Source: CBDIHH01 sp965279095 (GTDB taxonomy: Bacteria > Pseudomonadota > Alphaproteobacteria > Caulobacterales > Caulobacteraceae). Taken from it: a DNA stretch of 64,000 bases. The notes under the pieces are model-generated. The model saw only the letters and a list, made by a program, of their open reading frames with translations, was not told where the DNA came from and did no database searches. Within the stretch, counting starts at the first letter, position 1. Every line of letters begins with the position of its first letter. The translations under genes and the position numbers were made by a program. The stretch lies in contig CBDIHH010000003.1 in assembly GCA_965279095.1 (NCBI GenBank), forward strand, positions 372,001 to 436,000. The letters are read 5' to 3'. Positions 10,929-19,864 of this stretch are shown here, in pieces.

Positions 10929-11111
10929 GGGAGTATCCGTCTTTGCGCGGCGTTTTGCCTTGTCCTGATCGATAGTCCGGGCGCCGGCTGTCGGCCATGG
11001 GCAAAGGGGCAAACTCCAGCCTATCGGATAACGCCGGATTGCGAAGTTGCGAAGTCCCCCAAGGCTTATTGTTCTAGGTATGCGCCTAAGCGGGCCGGCC
11101 GCTTCACAGGT

Positions 11112-12314
11112 TCACACGTTGAGCGTGTAAGGATCGCGTCGCGCCCGCCGCTGACCGGCCAGCGCCAGGACGGCCATGCCGAGGAGGGCGGACAGCAGCG
11201 TGCCGGCGACCACCCCGAGCCGGACCTGTCCCTGCAAGGCGCTGGCGGCGTCGGGGACAGCAAGGGCGCCGATATAGAGGCTCATGGTGAACCCCACCCC
11301 GCACAGGACCGAGACCCCGAACACCTCCAGCCAGGTCGCGCCGGTGGGCTTGCGGGCCAGGCCGAGGGTCACCGCCAGAAGGGCGGCGCCGAAGATCCCA
11401 AGGGGCTTGCCCAGCACGAGGCCGGCGGCGATGCCCAGGGGAACGGGGGCGAGGATCTGGCCGAGGGACAGGCCGCTGAGCGAGAAGCCCGCCGCCACGA
11501 AGGCGAACAGGGGCAGGATGGCGAAGGCGACATAGCCGTGCAGGCCATGCAGGAAGTGCCGCAGCACCCCTTCCTCGCCATGCCTGCGGCCGCTGGCGGG
11601 AATGGTCATGGCCGCCGCGACCCCCGCCAGGGAGGTGTTGACGCCAGACTTGAGCACGAAGCCCCACACCACGAGGAAGCCCAGGGCGTAGAACAGGTAG
11701 GGCGCGCGACGCCATCGGCCCAGCATCGCCATGGCCAGCAGGGTCACTCCTGCCCCTGCGAGCTCCCAGGGCCGCAGGTCATGGGTGAAGAGCAGGCCGA
11801 TGAGGATGATGGCGCCCAGGTCGTCGGCGATCGCCAGGGTGAGCAGGAAGATCCTCAGCGAGGCGGGGAGCCCCCGCGACACCGCCGCCAGGGCGGCCAG
11901 GGCGAAGGCGATGTCCGTCGCGGCCGGGATGGCCCAGCCGGCGGGCACGGGGCCGCCGAGGCCGTTGAGCGCCAGATAGACCAGGGCCGGGGCGGCCATC
12001 CCGCCGACGGCGGCCAGGAGCGGCAGGGCCAGCCGTCGCGGATTGGCGAGTTCCCCCTTCACCACCTCGAACTTGATCTCCAGCCCGACGACGAAGAAGA
12101 AGATCGCCATCAGCCCTTCCTTCACCCAGTCGACCACGCTCAGGGTCTCGCTGAAGGCGCCGGCCTGGACGGTGATGGGGGCGTGGACGAAGGCGTAGTA
12201 GAGCGCCGACCAGGGGGAGTTGGCCGCGACGATCGCCAGCAGCGCGGCGCCCCCCAGGATCACCCCCGATGCGGCCTCGGTCTTGAGGAAGTCGAGGGTG
12301 GAGCGTTGGGTCAT
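11112..12314 (-). CDS. nhaA: Na+/H+ antiporter NhaA
   Basis: An inner-membrane electrogenic antiporter that expels Na+ in exchange for protons. The protein is about 400 residues with many membrane helices. It holds the NhaA signatures SPWSALYY, the ion-binding pair region PAATDIAFALA with LAIADDLGAI, and KPLGIFGAAL. The discontinuous-helix motif GVNTSLAGV is also seen. The ATG at 12314 is preferred; a GTG six bases upstream and another further up are alternatives. It is divergent from selO. Confidence 0.95.
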   Translation of the reverse strand: MTQRSTLDFLKTEAASGVILGGAALLAIVAANSPWSALYYAFVHAPITVQAGAFSETLSVVDWVKEGLMAIFFFVVGLEIKFEVVKGELANPRRLALPLLAAVGGMAAPALVYLALNGLGGPVPAGWAIPAATDIAFALAALAAVSRGLPASLRIFLLTLAIADDLGAIILIGLLFTHDLRPWELAGAGVTLLAMAMLGRWRRAPYLFYALGFLVVWGFVLKSGVNTSLAGVAAAMTIPASGRRHGEEGVLRHFLHGLHGYVAFAILPLFAFVAAGFSLSGLSLGQILAPVPLGIAAGLVLGKPLGIFGAALLAVTLGLARKPTGATWLEVFGVSVLCGVGFTMSLYIGALAVPDAASALQGQVRLGVVAGTLLSALLGMAVLALAGQRRARRDPYTLNV

Positions 12315-12408
12315 CGTCACGGGCAGGTTTGAGGGCGACACTGCCTAACATGGCGCCCGGCGCCGCGCCACGCTTGCCCACCCGGGGTTCTGCGACCATG
12401 TCTGGCGC

Positions 12409-13839
12409 ATGCCCGTCTCTCCCGCCTACCGCCCCGACCCCCGCTTCGCGACCCTTGGTCCGGAGTTCGCCGACCCCGTCGCCCCCGCGTCGTTTCCCCT
12501 GCAGACCATCCGGTTCCGCAACGACCGCACGGCGGCCACCGTGGGGCTTGAAGCCCTGACGGACGAGGAATGGCAGGCGGCCTTCGCCCGCTTCGAGTCC
12601 CTGCCGGACAACCAGCGCCAGCCCCTGGCCATGCGCTACCACGGCCATCAGTTCCGCCACTACAATCCTGACCTCGGCGACGGGCGGGGCTTCCTGTTCG
12701 CCCAGCTGCGTGAGGCGGGGCAGGGGCGGCTACTGGACCTGGGCACCAAGGGGTCGGGCCAGACCCCGTGGTCGCGCACCGCCGACGGGCGCCTGACCCT
12801 CAAGGGCGCCGTGCGCGAGGTGCTGGCCACCGAGATGCTGGAGGCGCTGGGCGTGCCCACGTCCCGGACCTTTTCCGTGGTCGAGACCGGCGAGGCGCTG
12901 CAGCGGCAGGACGAGCCGAGCCCGACCCGCGGCGCGGTGCTGACGCGCCTGTCGCACAGCCACATCCGCTATGGGACCTTCCAGCGCCACGCCTATTTCG
13001 ACCGGCCCGATCTGATCTCGGCCCTGATCGGCCATGTGATCGAGCACTACTATCCCGACCTCGTCGACCTGGAGGCGGCCGCCCAGCCGGCGGCGCTGCT
13101 GGGGGCCGTGGCGACGCGTGCGGCGCGGCTTGCGGCCCGGTGGATGGCGGCCGGGTTCGTCCATGGGGTGCTCAACACCGACAACATGAACATCACCGGG
13201 GAGAGCTTCGACTACGGCCCCTACCGCTTCCTGCCCTATCTCGATCCCCGATTCACGGCCGCCTATTTCGACCATGCCGGGCTCTACAGCTACGGCCGGC
13301 AGCCGGAGGCGGTGTTCTGGAACCTGACCCAGCTGGCCGGAACCTTCGCCCTGGTCGGCGACGCGGACCCCCTGCGCGAGGTGCTCGACGGGTTCGGCGA
13401 CCAGTACCAGGCGCAACTGCGCGGGGCGATCCTGATGCGCCTGGGCGTGCAGCCGCAGGGGGACGACCCCGACAGGGCCCTGGCGGCGGCGGTCTTCGGC
13501 ATCCTCGAGACGGGCGGCGAGGCCCTGCGCTGGGAGCCGTTCTTTTTCGACTGGTTCTGCGGCCAGGCGTCGGCGGAGCGGGCGATGGGCGGACCGCGCG
13601 CGCACCTCTACGCCGGCGAGGCGTTCGAGACGTTCCATGACCGGCTGAAGGCCTTCGCCCCCGATCGCCCCGAGCGCCTCGGCCATGACTACTTCCGGCG
13701 GCCCGAGCCGGAGGAGCTGCTCTATGACGAGATCGAGGCCCTGTGGGCGCCGATCGCCGCGCAGGATGACTGGAGCGCCCTCTACGACAAGCTAGACCGC
13801 ATCGGCGTCGCGCGGCAGGCGCTCGGCCTGGCTGATTAG
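12409..13839 (+). CDS. selO: Protein adenylyltransferase SelO
   Basis: A pseudokinase-fold enzyme (UPF0061/YdiU) that transfers AMP from ATP to Ser, Thr or Tyr of other proteins and is linked to redox control. At 476 residues it has family length. It contains YHGHQF, LGDGRGFLFAQL, DLGTKGSGQTPWSR, RDGRLTLKG-type sequence (here ADGRLTLKGAVREVL), the catalytic-loop HGVLNTDNMNI and DYGPYRFL. The C-terminal Sec or Cys motif seen in some homologues is absent; the protein ends QALGLAD. It overlaps the next convergent gene by four bases. Confidence 0.95.
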   Translation: MPVSPAYRPDPRFATLGPEFADPVAPASFPLQTIRFRNDRTAATVGLEALTDEEWQAAFARFESLPDNQRQPLAMRYHGHQFRHYNPDLGDGRGFLFAQLREAGQGRLLDLGTKGSGQTPWSRTADGRLTLKGAVREVLATEMLEALGVPTSRTFSVVETGEALQRQDEPSPTRGAVLTRLSHSHIRYGTFQRHAYFDRPDLISALIGHVIEHYYPDLVDLEAAAQPAALLGAVATRAARLAARWMAAGFVHGVLNTDNMNITGESFDYGPYRFLPYLDPRFTAAYFDHAGLYSYGRQPEAVFWNLTQLAGTFALVGDADPLREVLDGFGDQYQAQLRGAILMRLGVQPQGDDPDRALAAAVFGILETGGEALRWEPFFFDWFCGQASAERAMGGPRAHLYAGEAFETFHDRLKAFAPDRPERLGHDYFRRPEPEELLYDEIEALWAPIAAQDDWSALYDKLDRIGVARQALGLAD

Positions 13840-15008
13840 TCCATGGCCAGGCGCGGCGGCTGGCGGGGCTGGCGGTTGATCTCGACCACGGCCAGGGGCG
13901 GCGGCTTGGCCATCTCCACCGGGGCGGTCTCGGCGATCACCGGCGCCGCGATCGGCGCGGCGGCCGGATCCGGGCCGAGGGCGACGGCGGAGGCCATGGC
14001 GAAGGACTGCGTCTCCTTGCTCGCCTGCTGGGCGGCGTCGGCGGCTCCCTCGAGGCCAGCCAGCTTCAGGGTCGCCAGGTCCACGCCGATCGTGCGGCCG
14101 AGGTCCACGCCCGGTTGCTCCATCCCGGCGTAGCGTCCCGAGAAGGCGGCCGGCAGGCCCCAGCTACCGGGCCAGCGGTAGAAGATGTGGGCGCCCACCT
14201 GGTGGACCTTGTAGAGGCGCGGGGCCCAATAGGGGGAGACATAGTCGGCATGATAGTGAGTGGCGCCGCCGACGCTGGCCATCACATAGCCGTCGAGGGC
14301 GGCCTGGGCCACCGAGCGGGCCCGGGCCCAGGCCCAGGCGGCCGGCGGGCGCGCCAGGGCGCCGTCGCAGGTGAAGCTGAACTGGCAGCCGGTGGGCAGG
14401 GTCGCGCCCTGGAAGACGACGCCGCAAATGGTCTTGGGGAAGGCCGGGTGGCGCATCCGGTTGATCACCACCTGGGCGACCGCGCGCTGACCCTCCAGCG
14501 GTTCGAAGGCCGCTTCATAATAGATGGCCTGGGTCAGGCAATCGGTGGCGCGGCTGCGGTCCAGGACCGAGGCCCCGGCCAGGCTGAACGGCCGGGCCGG
14601 AGGGTTGGGATCCCGGGAGAAGGGCAGGTCCGCGTTCATCGCGGCGGCCTTCTCGGGGGTCATGCTGAAGGGCGCGGGGACAACGGCGCCCAGCGGGCCG
14701 GGGGGCGCCGCCGACAGGCTGTCGGCGCGGGCCGCGAAGCTGGGATCGTAGCGGCGCGCCAGGGCCAGCATGGCGGGATCCATCTCGGCGTTGGCGTGGC
14801 GCAGGGCGTCATCCGAGAAACCGCCAGCGGCGGCCTTTGCGATGCGCATGGCGCGCTCATTGACGGCGGCCCCGGATGGGTTGGGTAGGGTCAGCAGCAG
14901 GGCCAGCGCCAGACCGAGCACCACCGCCACCCCCAGGCTGACGTGCAGGCGGGTCGAGCGGTCGCCCCGGCGAAGGCCGAGCCACATATGTTCGAGCGCA
15001 CGGGTCAT
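13836..15008 (-). CDS. SleB-type cell wall hydrolase
   Basis: A membrane-anchored peptidoglycan hydrolase of about 390 residues. From the ATG at 15008 an N-terminal helix (SLGVAVVLGLALALLLTL) anchors it facing the periplasm. The Hydrolase_2 (SleB) domain follows, recognised by CLTQAIYYEAAFEP, GQRAVAQVVINR, FPKTICGVVFQG, CQFSFTCDG and ATHYHADYVSPYWA. The first glutamate of YYEA is the expected catalytic acid. The C-terminus is proline- and alanine-rich. A GTG start at 15119 is possible but adds a low-complexity stretch. It is tail-to-tail with selO. Confidence 0.85.
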   Translation of the reverse strand: MTRALEHMWLGLRRGDRSTRLHVSLGVAVVLGLALALLLTLPNPSGAAVNERAMRIAKAAAGGFSDDALRHANAEMDPAMLALARRYDPSFAARADSLSAAPPGPLGAVVPAPFSMTPEKAAAMNADLPFSRDPNPPARPFSLAGASVLDRSRATDCLTQAIYYEAAFEPLEGQRAVAQVVINRMRHPAFPKTICGVVFQGATLPTGCQFSFTCDGALARPPAAWAWARARSVAQAALDGYVMASVGGATHYHADYVSPYWAPRLYKVHQVGAHIFYRWPGSWGLPAAFSGRYAGMEQPGVDLGRTIGVDLATLKLAGLEGAADAAQQASKETQSFAMASAVALGPDPAAAPIAAPVIAETAPVEMAKPPPLAVVEINRQPRQPPRLAMD

Positions 15009-15313
15009 GAACGGGTGGACAGATCCTGTTGTCAGAGCGGGCGGCCTCGGCGGTCGCGCCGGCCCGGCGGCGAAGGGCTGCGCCCCAGCAATCCGTTGAA
15101 TAGGATTGTCCGATAGCACATTTCAGCCCCCGCTCCAACCGGCGCGGGGAGGGTTTTGTGCGCCGCACAACGCCAGCTTCACCATAGCCGGCAAGGGTTT
15201 AGGGACGGTAAAGCCCCTTCGCCCCCTGTCCGCCGACCTGAACCGCATTGACCGAATCCTTTTGCCCCCTGATGCGTTCTCGCAAGGTCGGCGCCAGGAA
15301 CGGAGAACGAACA
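15009..15313. other. Intergenic region between divergent genes
   Basis: This 305-base gap must hold the promoters of the SleB gene (leftward) and the small gene at 15314 (rightward). A short hairpin, TTGTGC-GCC-GCACAA, lies near 15155-15170. Otherwise I see no gene, RNA or operator that I can support. Confidence 0.4.
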
Positions 15314-15550
15314 ATGGATGGATCGCACCCTCAGCGCAGCTTCTACGCCCATGACCGCAACGCACACCGGCAGGGGGGCGCCATGATCAACGACGCCGAC
15401 AGCTTCCACGACGCTGCGGTGGCCTACGCCGAGCGCCAGGCGCCGGCCAGCGAGGGCGGCGAGCTGTCGGTGATCGTCAAGGACTGCGAGACCGGCGAGG
15501 AGCACTGCTTCGTGGTGAGCCTCGACGACGGCGAGGCGGAGCCCTGCTAG
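15314..15550 (+). CDS. Small hypothetical protein (DUF5961-like)
   Basis: A 78-residue cytoplasmic protein. The ATG at 15314 has GGAG about ten bases upstream and gives MDGSHPQRSFYAHDRNAH. The body AESFHDAA-type helix (here ADSFHDAAVAYAERQ) and the strand ELSVIVKDCETGEEHCFVV resemble a small family common in Caulobacterales and Sphingomonadales that I believe is DUF5961. Function unknown. It is followed directly by the 149-base tandem repeats. Confidence 0.65.
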   Translation: MDGSHPQRSFYAHDRNAHRQGGAMINDADSFHDAAVAYAERQAPASEGGELSVIVKDCETGEEHCFVVSLDDGEAEPC

Positions 15551-15562
15551 GCCGCCGGATTC

Positions 15563-16123
15563 TCCCCCATCCCGCACAGGATGGCGGAGGACGAGCCGCT
15601 GGCGCCGCGCTTAGTCACTCGCCCCCTCCACCGCTTCGCGGTCCCCCTCCCCCGCGAAGGGCGGGGGAGGATAAGCGGCGTGCTCTATCCTCCCCCATCC
15701 CGCAGAGGATGGGGGAGGTGGCCCGGAGGGCCGGAGGGGGCGAGCCGCTGGCGCCGCGCCCTGTCTCGCGCCCCCTCCACCGCTTCGCGGTCCCCCTCCC
15801 CCGCGAAGGGCGGGGGAGGATAAGCGGCGTGGTCTATCCTCCCCCATCCCGTAGAGGATGGGGGAGGTGGCCCAGAGGGCCGGAGGGGGCGAGCCGCTGG
15901 CGCCGCGCCCTGTCACTCGCCCCCTCCACCGCTTCGCGGTCCCCCTCCCCCGCGAAGGGCGGGGGAGGATAAGCGGCGCGGTCTATCCTCCCCCATCCCG
16001 CAGAGGATGGGGGAGGTGGCGCGGAGCGCCGGAGGGGGCGAGCCGCTGGCGCCGCGCTTAGTCACTCGCCCCCTCCACCGCTTCGCGGTCCCCCTCCCCC
16101 GCGAGAGCGGGGGAGGATAAGGG
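15563..16123. repeat. 149-bp tandem repeat array, about 3.7 units
   Basis: The marker GAGCCGCTGGCGCCGCGC recurs at 15593, 15742, 15891 and 16040, exactly 149 bases apart each time. Each unit contains two hairpins: one of CCTCCCCCATCC facing GGATGGGGGAGG, and one around CCCTCCCCCGCGA facing CGGGGGAGG. Units differ at a few positions only. The last is cut short by a small deletion in the loop near 16104. There is no coding potential of its own; open frames in it simply repeat with the unit. It fills the gap between two convergent genes. Confidence 0.9.
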
Positions 16124-16130
16124 GGCCTGG

Positions 16131-17114
16131 CTACCCGTCCCGCAGGAGGGGCAGGGACAGGCCGGTCACCGGCTTGGAGCTGAGCAGTTCCCGGCGGAAG
16201 CGGAACAGCTCGGCGGGCCGGCCGCCGGTGTCCTCGTCGAAGCGGCCGAGGCCTTCCACCAGATTGTTGCGCTCCACCGCCCGGCGGAAGTTCTGCTTGT
16301 GCAGGGGCACCCCCGCGATGGCCTCGACGGCGCGCTGCAGGCTGGAGAGGGTGAATTCCGGCGGCATCAGTTCGAAGACCACGGGGCGGTATTTCAACTT
16401 TCCGCGCAGGCGGCTGAGGCCGGTGGCGAGGATGCGCCGGTGGTCCGAGATCATCGGCTCGCCCAGGGCTGGGTCGCCGGCGGCGGGCTCGTCTGTATCG
16501 CGGCCAAGGGCGCGGCGGCGGTCCCGCTCGGCCTCGGGCGCGAGGCCCGCCTCGTAGAGCAGCTCGTAGCGCTCCAGCACCCGCTCCTCGTTCCAGGCGG
16601 CGCCGTCCAGGGCGAACATCAGCCGGGCGCGCGACAGCTTCTCGCGGTCGCCCGCGGCCCAGCGCTCCAGGGCCGGGCCGATCACATCGTCGATGGCGGC
16701 GGGACGGCCCCGCCGCCAGTCCTCCCAGGGGAAGAAATGGGTCCAGGGCGCCCAGGCGGTGTCGGGGGCGGCGGTGTCGACAGCCTGGGGCGTGAGCGCC
16801 AGGTAGCCCACGGAGATCACCCGGGCCGCGCCGGCGCCGACATCCGCGAGGGGCGCGTCACGCCCCATGTCGCCGAAGGTGTAGAGCTGTTCGACATAGC
16901 CCAGCTCGAAACGCGTCTGCTCGGTGACAAAGGCGCGCAAGGCCAGGTCAAAGGTGCGCCGGCCCTGGGGATCGAACGGTCCGAACGGCAGGCCGGCGAG
17001 GGTCGAGGGGCGGCTGGTGCGGATATCGTGGGGGCGCACCGTCAGGATGACGGCGTCCTCGTCGCGCACCGCGACGATCACCGCGGACAGGCCGATGACG
17101 ATCGAGGGCGTCAT
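16131..17114 (-). CDS. NrtR-like NUDIX/winged-helix regulator
   Basis: A 327-residue protein of the alphaproteobacterial NAD-regulator type. The N-terminal domain is NUDIX-like (SIVIGLSAVIVAV, then YVEQLYTFGDMGRD and VISVGYLAL, hallmarks of NrtR), but the Nudix box is degenerate, with FDLALRAFVTEQTRFEL in place of REUXEE. This fits NrtR proteins that sense ADP-ribose without hydrolysing it. The C-terminal 90 residues (KLKYRPVVFELMPPEFTL, LHKQNFRRAVERNNLVEGLG, ELFRFR) form the DNA-binding winged helix. It overlaps the upstream HD gene by four bases (ATGA). Confidence 0.8.
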   Translation of the reverse strand: MTPSIVIGLSAVIVAVRDEDAVILTVRPHDIRTSRPSTLAGLPFGPFDPQGRRTFDLALRAFVTEQTRFELGYVEQLYTFGDMGRDAPLADVGAGAARVISVGYLALTPQAVDTAAPDTAWAPWTHFFPWEDWRRGRPAAIDDVIGPALERWAAGDREKLSRARLMFALDGAAWNEERVLERYELLYEAGLAPEAERDRRRALGRDTDEPAAGDPALGEPMISDHRRILATGLSRLRGKLKYRPVVFELMPPEFTLSSLQRAVEAIAGVPLHKQNFRRAVERNNLVEGLGRFDEDTGGRPAELFRFRRELLSSKPVTGLSLPLLRDG

Positions 17115-17755
17115 GGGCGCGGCTCCGCTGCGGGGGGGGCGTGGGCCGCCATCAGCGCCTCGAACCGCTCCAGGTAGCGACGCTGGGCGTCCGGCGCCGT
17201 CCAGGGCTCCAGCGCCAGGGTCATCCCCGGGGGCGGGGCGCCGAACAGTCGGACGGATTCCGCCGCGTCGAACCCGGCCAGCTGCGTGGCCTCGAAATAG
17301 GCCGAGACGAGGTCCGCGCGCTTGAGCAGGGCCTTGACCGGGGGCGGCGTCCGGGGCGGCAGGCCGAAGCGCAGGTGGATGGCCGCCTCCAGGCGGTCTT
17401 CGAAGGCGCGGTAGTCGACCCCCAGGGCCGCCTTGAACGGCGAGATCATGTCGCCGATCACATATTCGGGCGCGTCGTGCAGCAGGGCCGCCAGGCGCCA
17501 GCGCGGCTCAAGCGTTGCGTCGAGGCCGGCGGCGATCTGCTCGACCACGAGGGAATGCTGGGCGACCGAGAAGGCGTGCTCGCCGACGGTCTGGCCGTTC
17601 CACCGCGCAACCCGCGCCAGGCCATGGGCGATGTCCTCGATCTCGATGTCGAGGGGCGAGGGGTCGAGCAGGTCCAGCCGGCGACCCGACAGCATCCTCT
17701 GCCAGGCGCGCGGGGCGGGGAGCGGTTTGCGGGTTTGACGCGGCCCCTTGGGCAA
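17111..17755 (-). CDS. HD-domain phosphohydrolase (YfbR-like)
   Basis: A metal-dependent phosphohydrolase of about 214 residues, cytoplasmic. The HD-fold residues are seen as HAFSVAQHSLVV, LLHDAPEYVIGD and KRADLVSAYFEA; the family includes 5'-nucleotidases acting on deoxynucleotides. The start is a TTG at 17755; an ATG at 17695 would remove an N-terminal stretch (PRAWQRML) that looks conserved. It is coupled by a 4-base overlap to the NrtR-like gene, so a link to nucleotide or NAD turnover is possible. Confidence 0.8.
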   Translation of the reverse strand: MPKGPRQTRKPLPAPRAWQRMLSGRRLDLLDPSPLDIEIEDIAHGLARVARWNGQTVGEHAFSVAQHSLVVEQIAAGLDATLEPRWRLAALLHDAPEYVIGDMISPFKAALGVDYRAFEDRLEAAIHLRFGLPPRTPPPVKALLKRADLVSAYFEATQLAGFDAAESVRLFGAPPPGMTLALEPWTAPDAQRRYLERFEALMAAHAPPAAEPRP

Positions 17756-17851
17756 GAGAGTGTTCCTAAGCTGGAGCTTGGACGCGGCGCGGGACGGCGG
17801 AGCGTAATGGCGTCATACTAGACCACGATCACGGACGCACGGGGCACAACG

Positions 17852-18664
17852 ATGAGCTGGGCTAGGATATTGGCGCCCCTTTCCGGCGGCGCAGGCGACA
17901 AGGCCATTCTGGCGGCCGCGGCCGAGCTGGCGCGGCCCTTCGGGGCCGAGGTCCGCGCGGCCTATGCCCCCGCCGACGTGGCCGACCTGATGCCCTGGAT
18001 GGGCGAGGGCTTCATGGGCGGGGTGCAGATCGCCGCCGTGGAGAGCCTGAAGGACGCCGCCACCCAGGGCGAGTTGGCCGCCCGCGAGACGGTGGCCGCG
18101 GCGGGCGGGCCCGCCGCCAGCTTCGTGGCGCTGCAGTCCCCGGTGTGGGCGGCGCTGTCGATGGAGGCGCGGCTGTCGGATGTGGTGGTGTTCGACGACG
18201 AGGCCGCGCGCGGGCGCGGCCCCCTGGCGGCCTCCTTCCAGCAGCTGATCGCCGACGAGCAGAGGCCGATCATCGTCGCCCGGCCGGGCCTGGTCAGCGA
18301 CGGCGTCATCGCCATCGCCTGGGACGGCGGGAAGGAGGCGACGCGGGCCGTGCGAACGGCGCTGCCATTGCTGGAGAAGGCGTCTCGCGTGGTGATCCTG
18401 TCGGCCCCGGCGTCCTCGGCGCGGGAGTTCGACCCCGAGGCGCTGCGGACCTTCCTGCAGGCGCGCAAGGTGTCCGCCGAGGTGCAGATCCAGACGGGCT
18501 CGGGCGATGCGGGCCCGATCATCCTGGGCGCCGCAAAGGCGGTGTCGGCGAACCTCCTGGTCGCTGGCGCGTTCGGACATCCGCGGCTGCAGGAGTTCAT
18601 TTTCGGCGGAACGACGCGAACCCTGCTCAATACCGACACGCCGTCGCTCTTCCTTTCCCACTGA
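17852..18664 (+). CDS. Universal stress protein, tandem UspA domains
   Basis: A 270-residue cytoplasmic protein with two UspA-like halves. The first (RILAPLSGGAGDKAILAAAAELARPFGAEV) is degenerate. The second holds VIAIAWDGGKEATRAVRTALPLL and ends LLVAGAFGHPRLQEFIFGG then TRTLL, close to the ATP-binding G-2x-G-9x-G-S/T pattern. It starts at ATG 17852 in a gap of about 100 bases after the divergent HD gene, and is followed after 22 bases by a small gene on the same strand. The stress that induces it is not visible. Confidence 0.85.
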   Translation: MSWARILAPLSGGAGDKAILAAAAELARPFGAEVRAAYAPADVADLMPWMGEGFMGGVQIAAVESLKDAATQGELAARETVAAAGGPAASFVALQSPVWAALSMEARLSDVVVFDDEAARGRGPLAASFQQLIADEQRPIIVARPGLVSDGVIAIAWDGGKEATRAVRTALPLLEKASRVVILSAPASSAREFDPEALRTFLQARKVSAEVQIQTGSGDAGPIILGAAKAVSANLLVAGAFGHPRLQEFIFGGTTRTLLNTDTPSLFLSH

Positions 18665-18686
18665 CCTGTTCAAGGAGACGTCCCTC

Positions 18687-19061
18687 ATGGGGCTATCGCG
18701 TATTGTGATGCGGCTGGCGCGCAATCCCGGCACCGAGTTCGCCGGGGGTGACGATCACCGGGGCTACGCCCTTACGGCCCCGCTCACGGCGGACGGGCAT
18801 ATCGACGAGGCGGCCTACGCCAAGTCTAAGGCCCAGTGTTCCGTGCGCCGCTTCGCCCCCGACGAGGACCCCGCCGACGGTCGCCTGGCCCGCAAGGGCG
18901 AGCGCTGGTATTTCGACTATGACGACAGCGACAGCGCCGACGATGAGCCCATTCACCGGCTGGGTCAGCACCGCTTCGCCCTGGGCGAATATGTGACCGT
19001 CGCCGACGAGGACGGCCGCCTGCTGACCTACAAGGTCGTCGAGGTCCAGCCCGCGTCCTGA
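18687..19061 (+). CDS. Hypothetical acidic protein
   Basis: A 124-residue soluble protein with a strong ribosome site (AAGGAGA, 9 bases before ATG 18687). Features are SVRRFAPDEDPADGRLARKG, an aromatic-acid patch WYFDYDDSDSADDEP and a final beta-rich segment YVTVADEDGRLLTYKVVEV. No family is recognised. It sits 22 bases after the stress protein gene and is probably co-transcribed with it. Confidence 0.7.
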   Translation: MGLSRIVMRLARNPGTEFAGGDDHRGYALTAPLTADGHIDEAAYAKSKAQCSVRRFAPDEDPADGRLARKGERWYFDYDDSDSADDEPIHRLGQHRFALGEYVTVADEDGRLLTYKVVEVQPAS

Positions 19062-19081
19062 CCGGTCGGGCTCCCCATGAA

Positions 19082-19114
19082 AAAAGCCGCGGCCTGTAAG
19101 GGTCGCGGCTTTCC
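19082..19114. terminator. Bidirectional-type hairpin terminator
   Basis: AAAGCCGCG and CGCGGCTTT pair across a 12-base loop between two convergent genes. Read leftwards, a run of six T follows the stem, so it best serves the genes at 19145-19795. It may also stop transcription from the stress-protein side. Confidence 0.75.
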
Positions 19115-19144
19115 TCGTTGTGGTCCTCCCGCGGGAGGCGGTCA

Positions 19145-19303
19145 TCAGGTGATGTGCTTGACCGATACGGGGTCGGAGGCCGGGAAGGTCTCCTCGACGC
19201 CTTCGTCGAGCAGTTCCTCTTGCCGGGGGTGGGATTTGTCGACCACGTCGTCGGCGGAGGGCCCGGTCTTCTTGTCGGCAGTCTTGTCGCTAGGGTCGGC
19301 CAT
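19145..19303 (-). CDS. 52-residue hypothetical protein
   Basis: A short frame reading MADPSDKTADKK at the start and EETFPASDPVSVKHIT at the end. The E-x-FPASDP-x-S/A motif marks a small conserved family of unknown function in alphaproteobacteria. The ATG at 19303 follows the upstream gene's TAA with no gap (TAAATG), so translation is coupled. A terminator lies 30 bases downstream. Confidence 0.7.
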   Translation of the reverse strand: MADPSDKTADKKTGPSADDVVDKSHPRQEELLDEGVEETFPASDPVSVKHIT

Positions 19304-19795
19304 TTAGGTCTCCTTCTCGCCGCGCCCGGCATAGCCGAGATCGCGGACGTCCTCGTCGCTGAGCTCGCCGCCGGACTCGAAGCGTCGGCTCAGGTTGCTT
19401 CTGACGCCCTGGGCGTCATCGGTGTCGGCCATCAGTTCCAGAGGCGCCTCGTCGCGCGCGATGGTCAGGCCGCTCGCCTCGATGAAAGCCTCGTCCGACA
19501 CGAGGTCGTCGTCCTCGTCCTCCAGGTCGTCGTCCAGGAAGGCCTTGTCGGCCTCTTCCTCCTCGACCTCGTCGTCGTCGAGGTCATCGCCATCCACATC
19601 GTCGGGATCGAAGTCCTCCTCGTCGGAGTCGCCCTGGGCAGCGGTGGCGTCATAGGTGTCGTCGAACAGGTCAGGCTCGAACGATCGCGTCTCGTCGGGA
19701 TAACCGAGCTCATCGGTGTTGTGGGTCTCGTCGAAGGCCTCGGCGGAGTCCTGGGGGTCGTAGCCGTCGGCCCCGTCGATGTCTGGAACAACCAT
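19304..19795 (-). CDS. Highly acidic hypothetical protein
   Basis: A 163-residue protein dominated by Asp and Glu, with runs such as DDVDGDDLDDDEVEEEEAD. The last 40 residues (NLSRRFESGGELSDEDVRDLGYAG) are less biased and may be the functional part. No signal peptide or membrane helix is present. It heads a two-gene unit with the 52-residue protein. Function unknown. The bias makes similarity searches unreliable. Confidence 0.7.
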   Translation of the reverse strand: MVVPDIDGADGYDPQDSAEAFDETHNTDELGYPDETRSFEPDLFDDTYDATAAQGDSDEEDFDPDDVDGDDLDDDEVEEEEADKAFLDDDLEDEDDDLVSDEAFIEASGLTIARDEAPLELMADTDDAQGVRSNLSRRFESGGELSDEDVRDLGYAGRGEKET

Positions 19796-19864
19796 GCGCC
19801 CGGCTCCTGAAATGGGGTTGTCGCGGCGCTGTCCGCGCCTGCATCAACAACCCCGAGCTCAGGC

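Noticed and set aside
9285..12332. A 1015-codon open frame opposite the TonB receptor and nhaA
   Set aside because: It crosses two well-supported genes on the other strand and reads as biased Gly/Gln/Arg sequence typical of antisense frames in high-GC DNA.
15581..16061. Several similar short frames in the 149-bp repeats
   Set aside because: They repeat only because the DNA unit repeats (149 is not a multiple of three, so frames shift between units). The sequence is Pro/Arg/Ser low complexity.
15563..16123. CRISPR array
   Set aside because: Units of 149 bases are contiguous with no unique spacers, and no cas gene is near.
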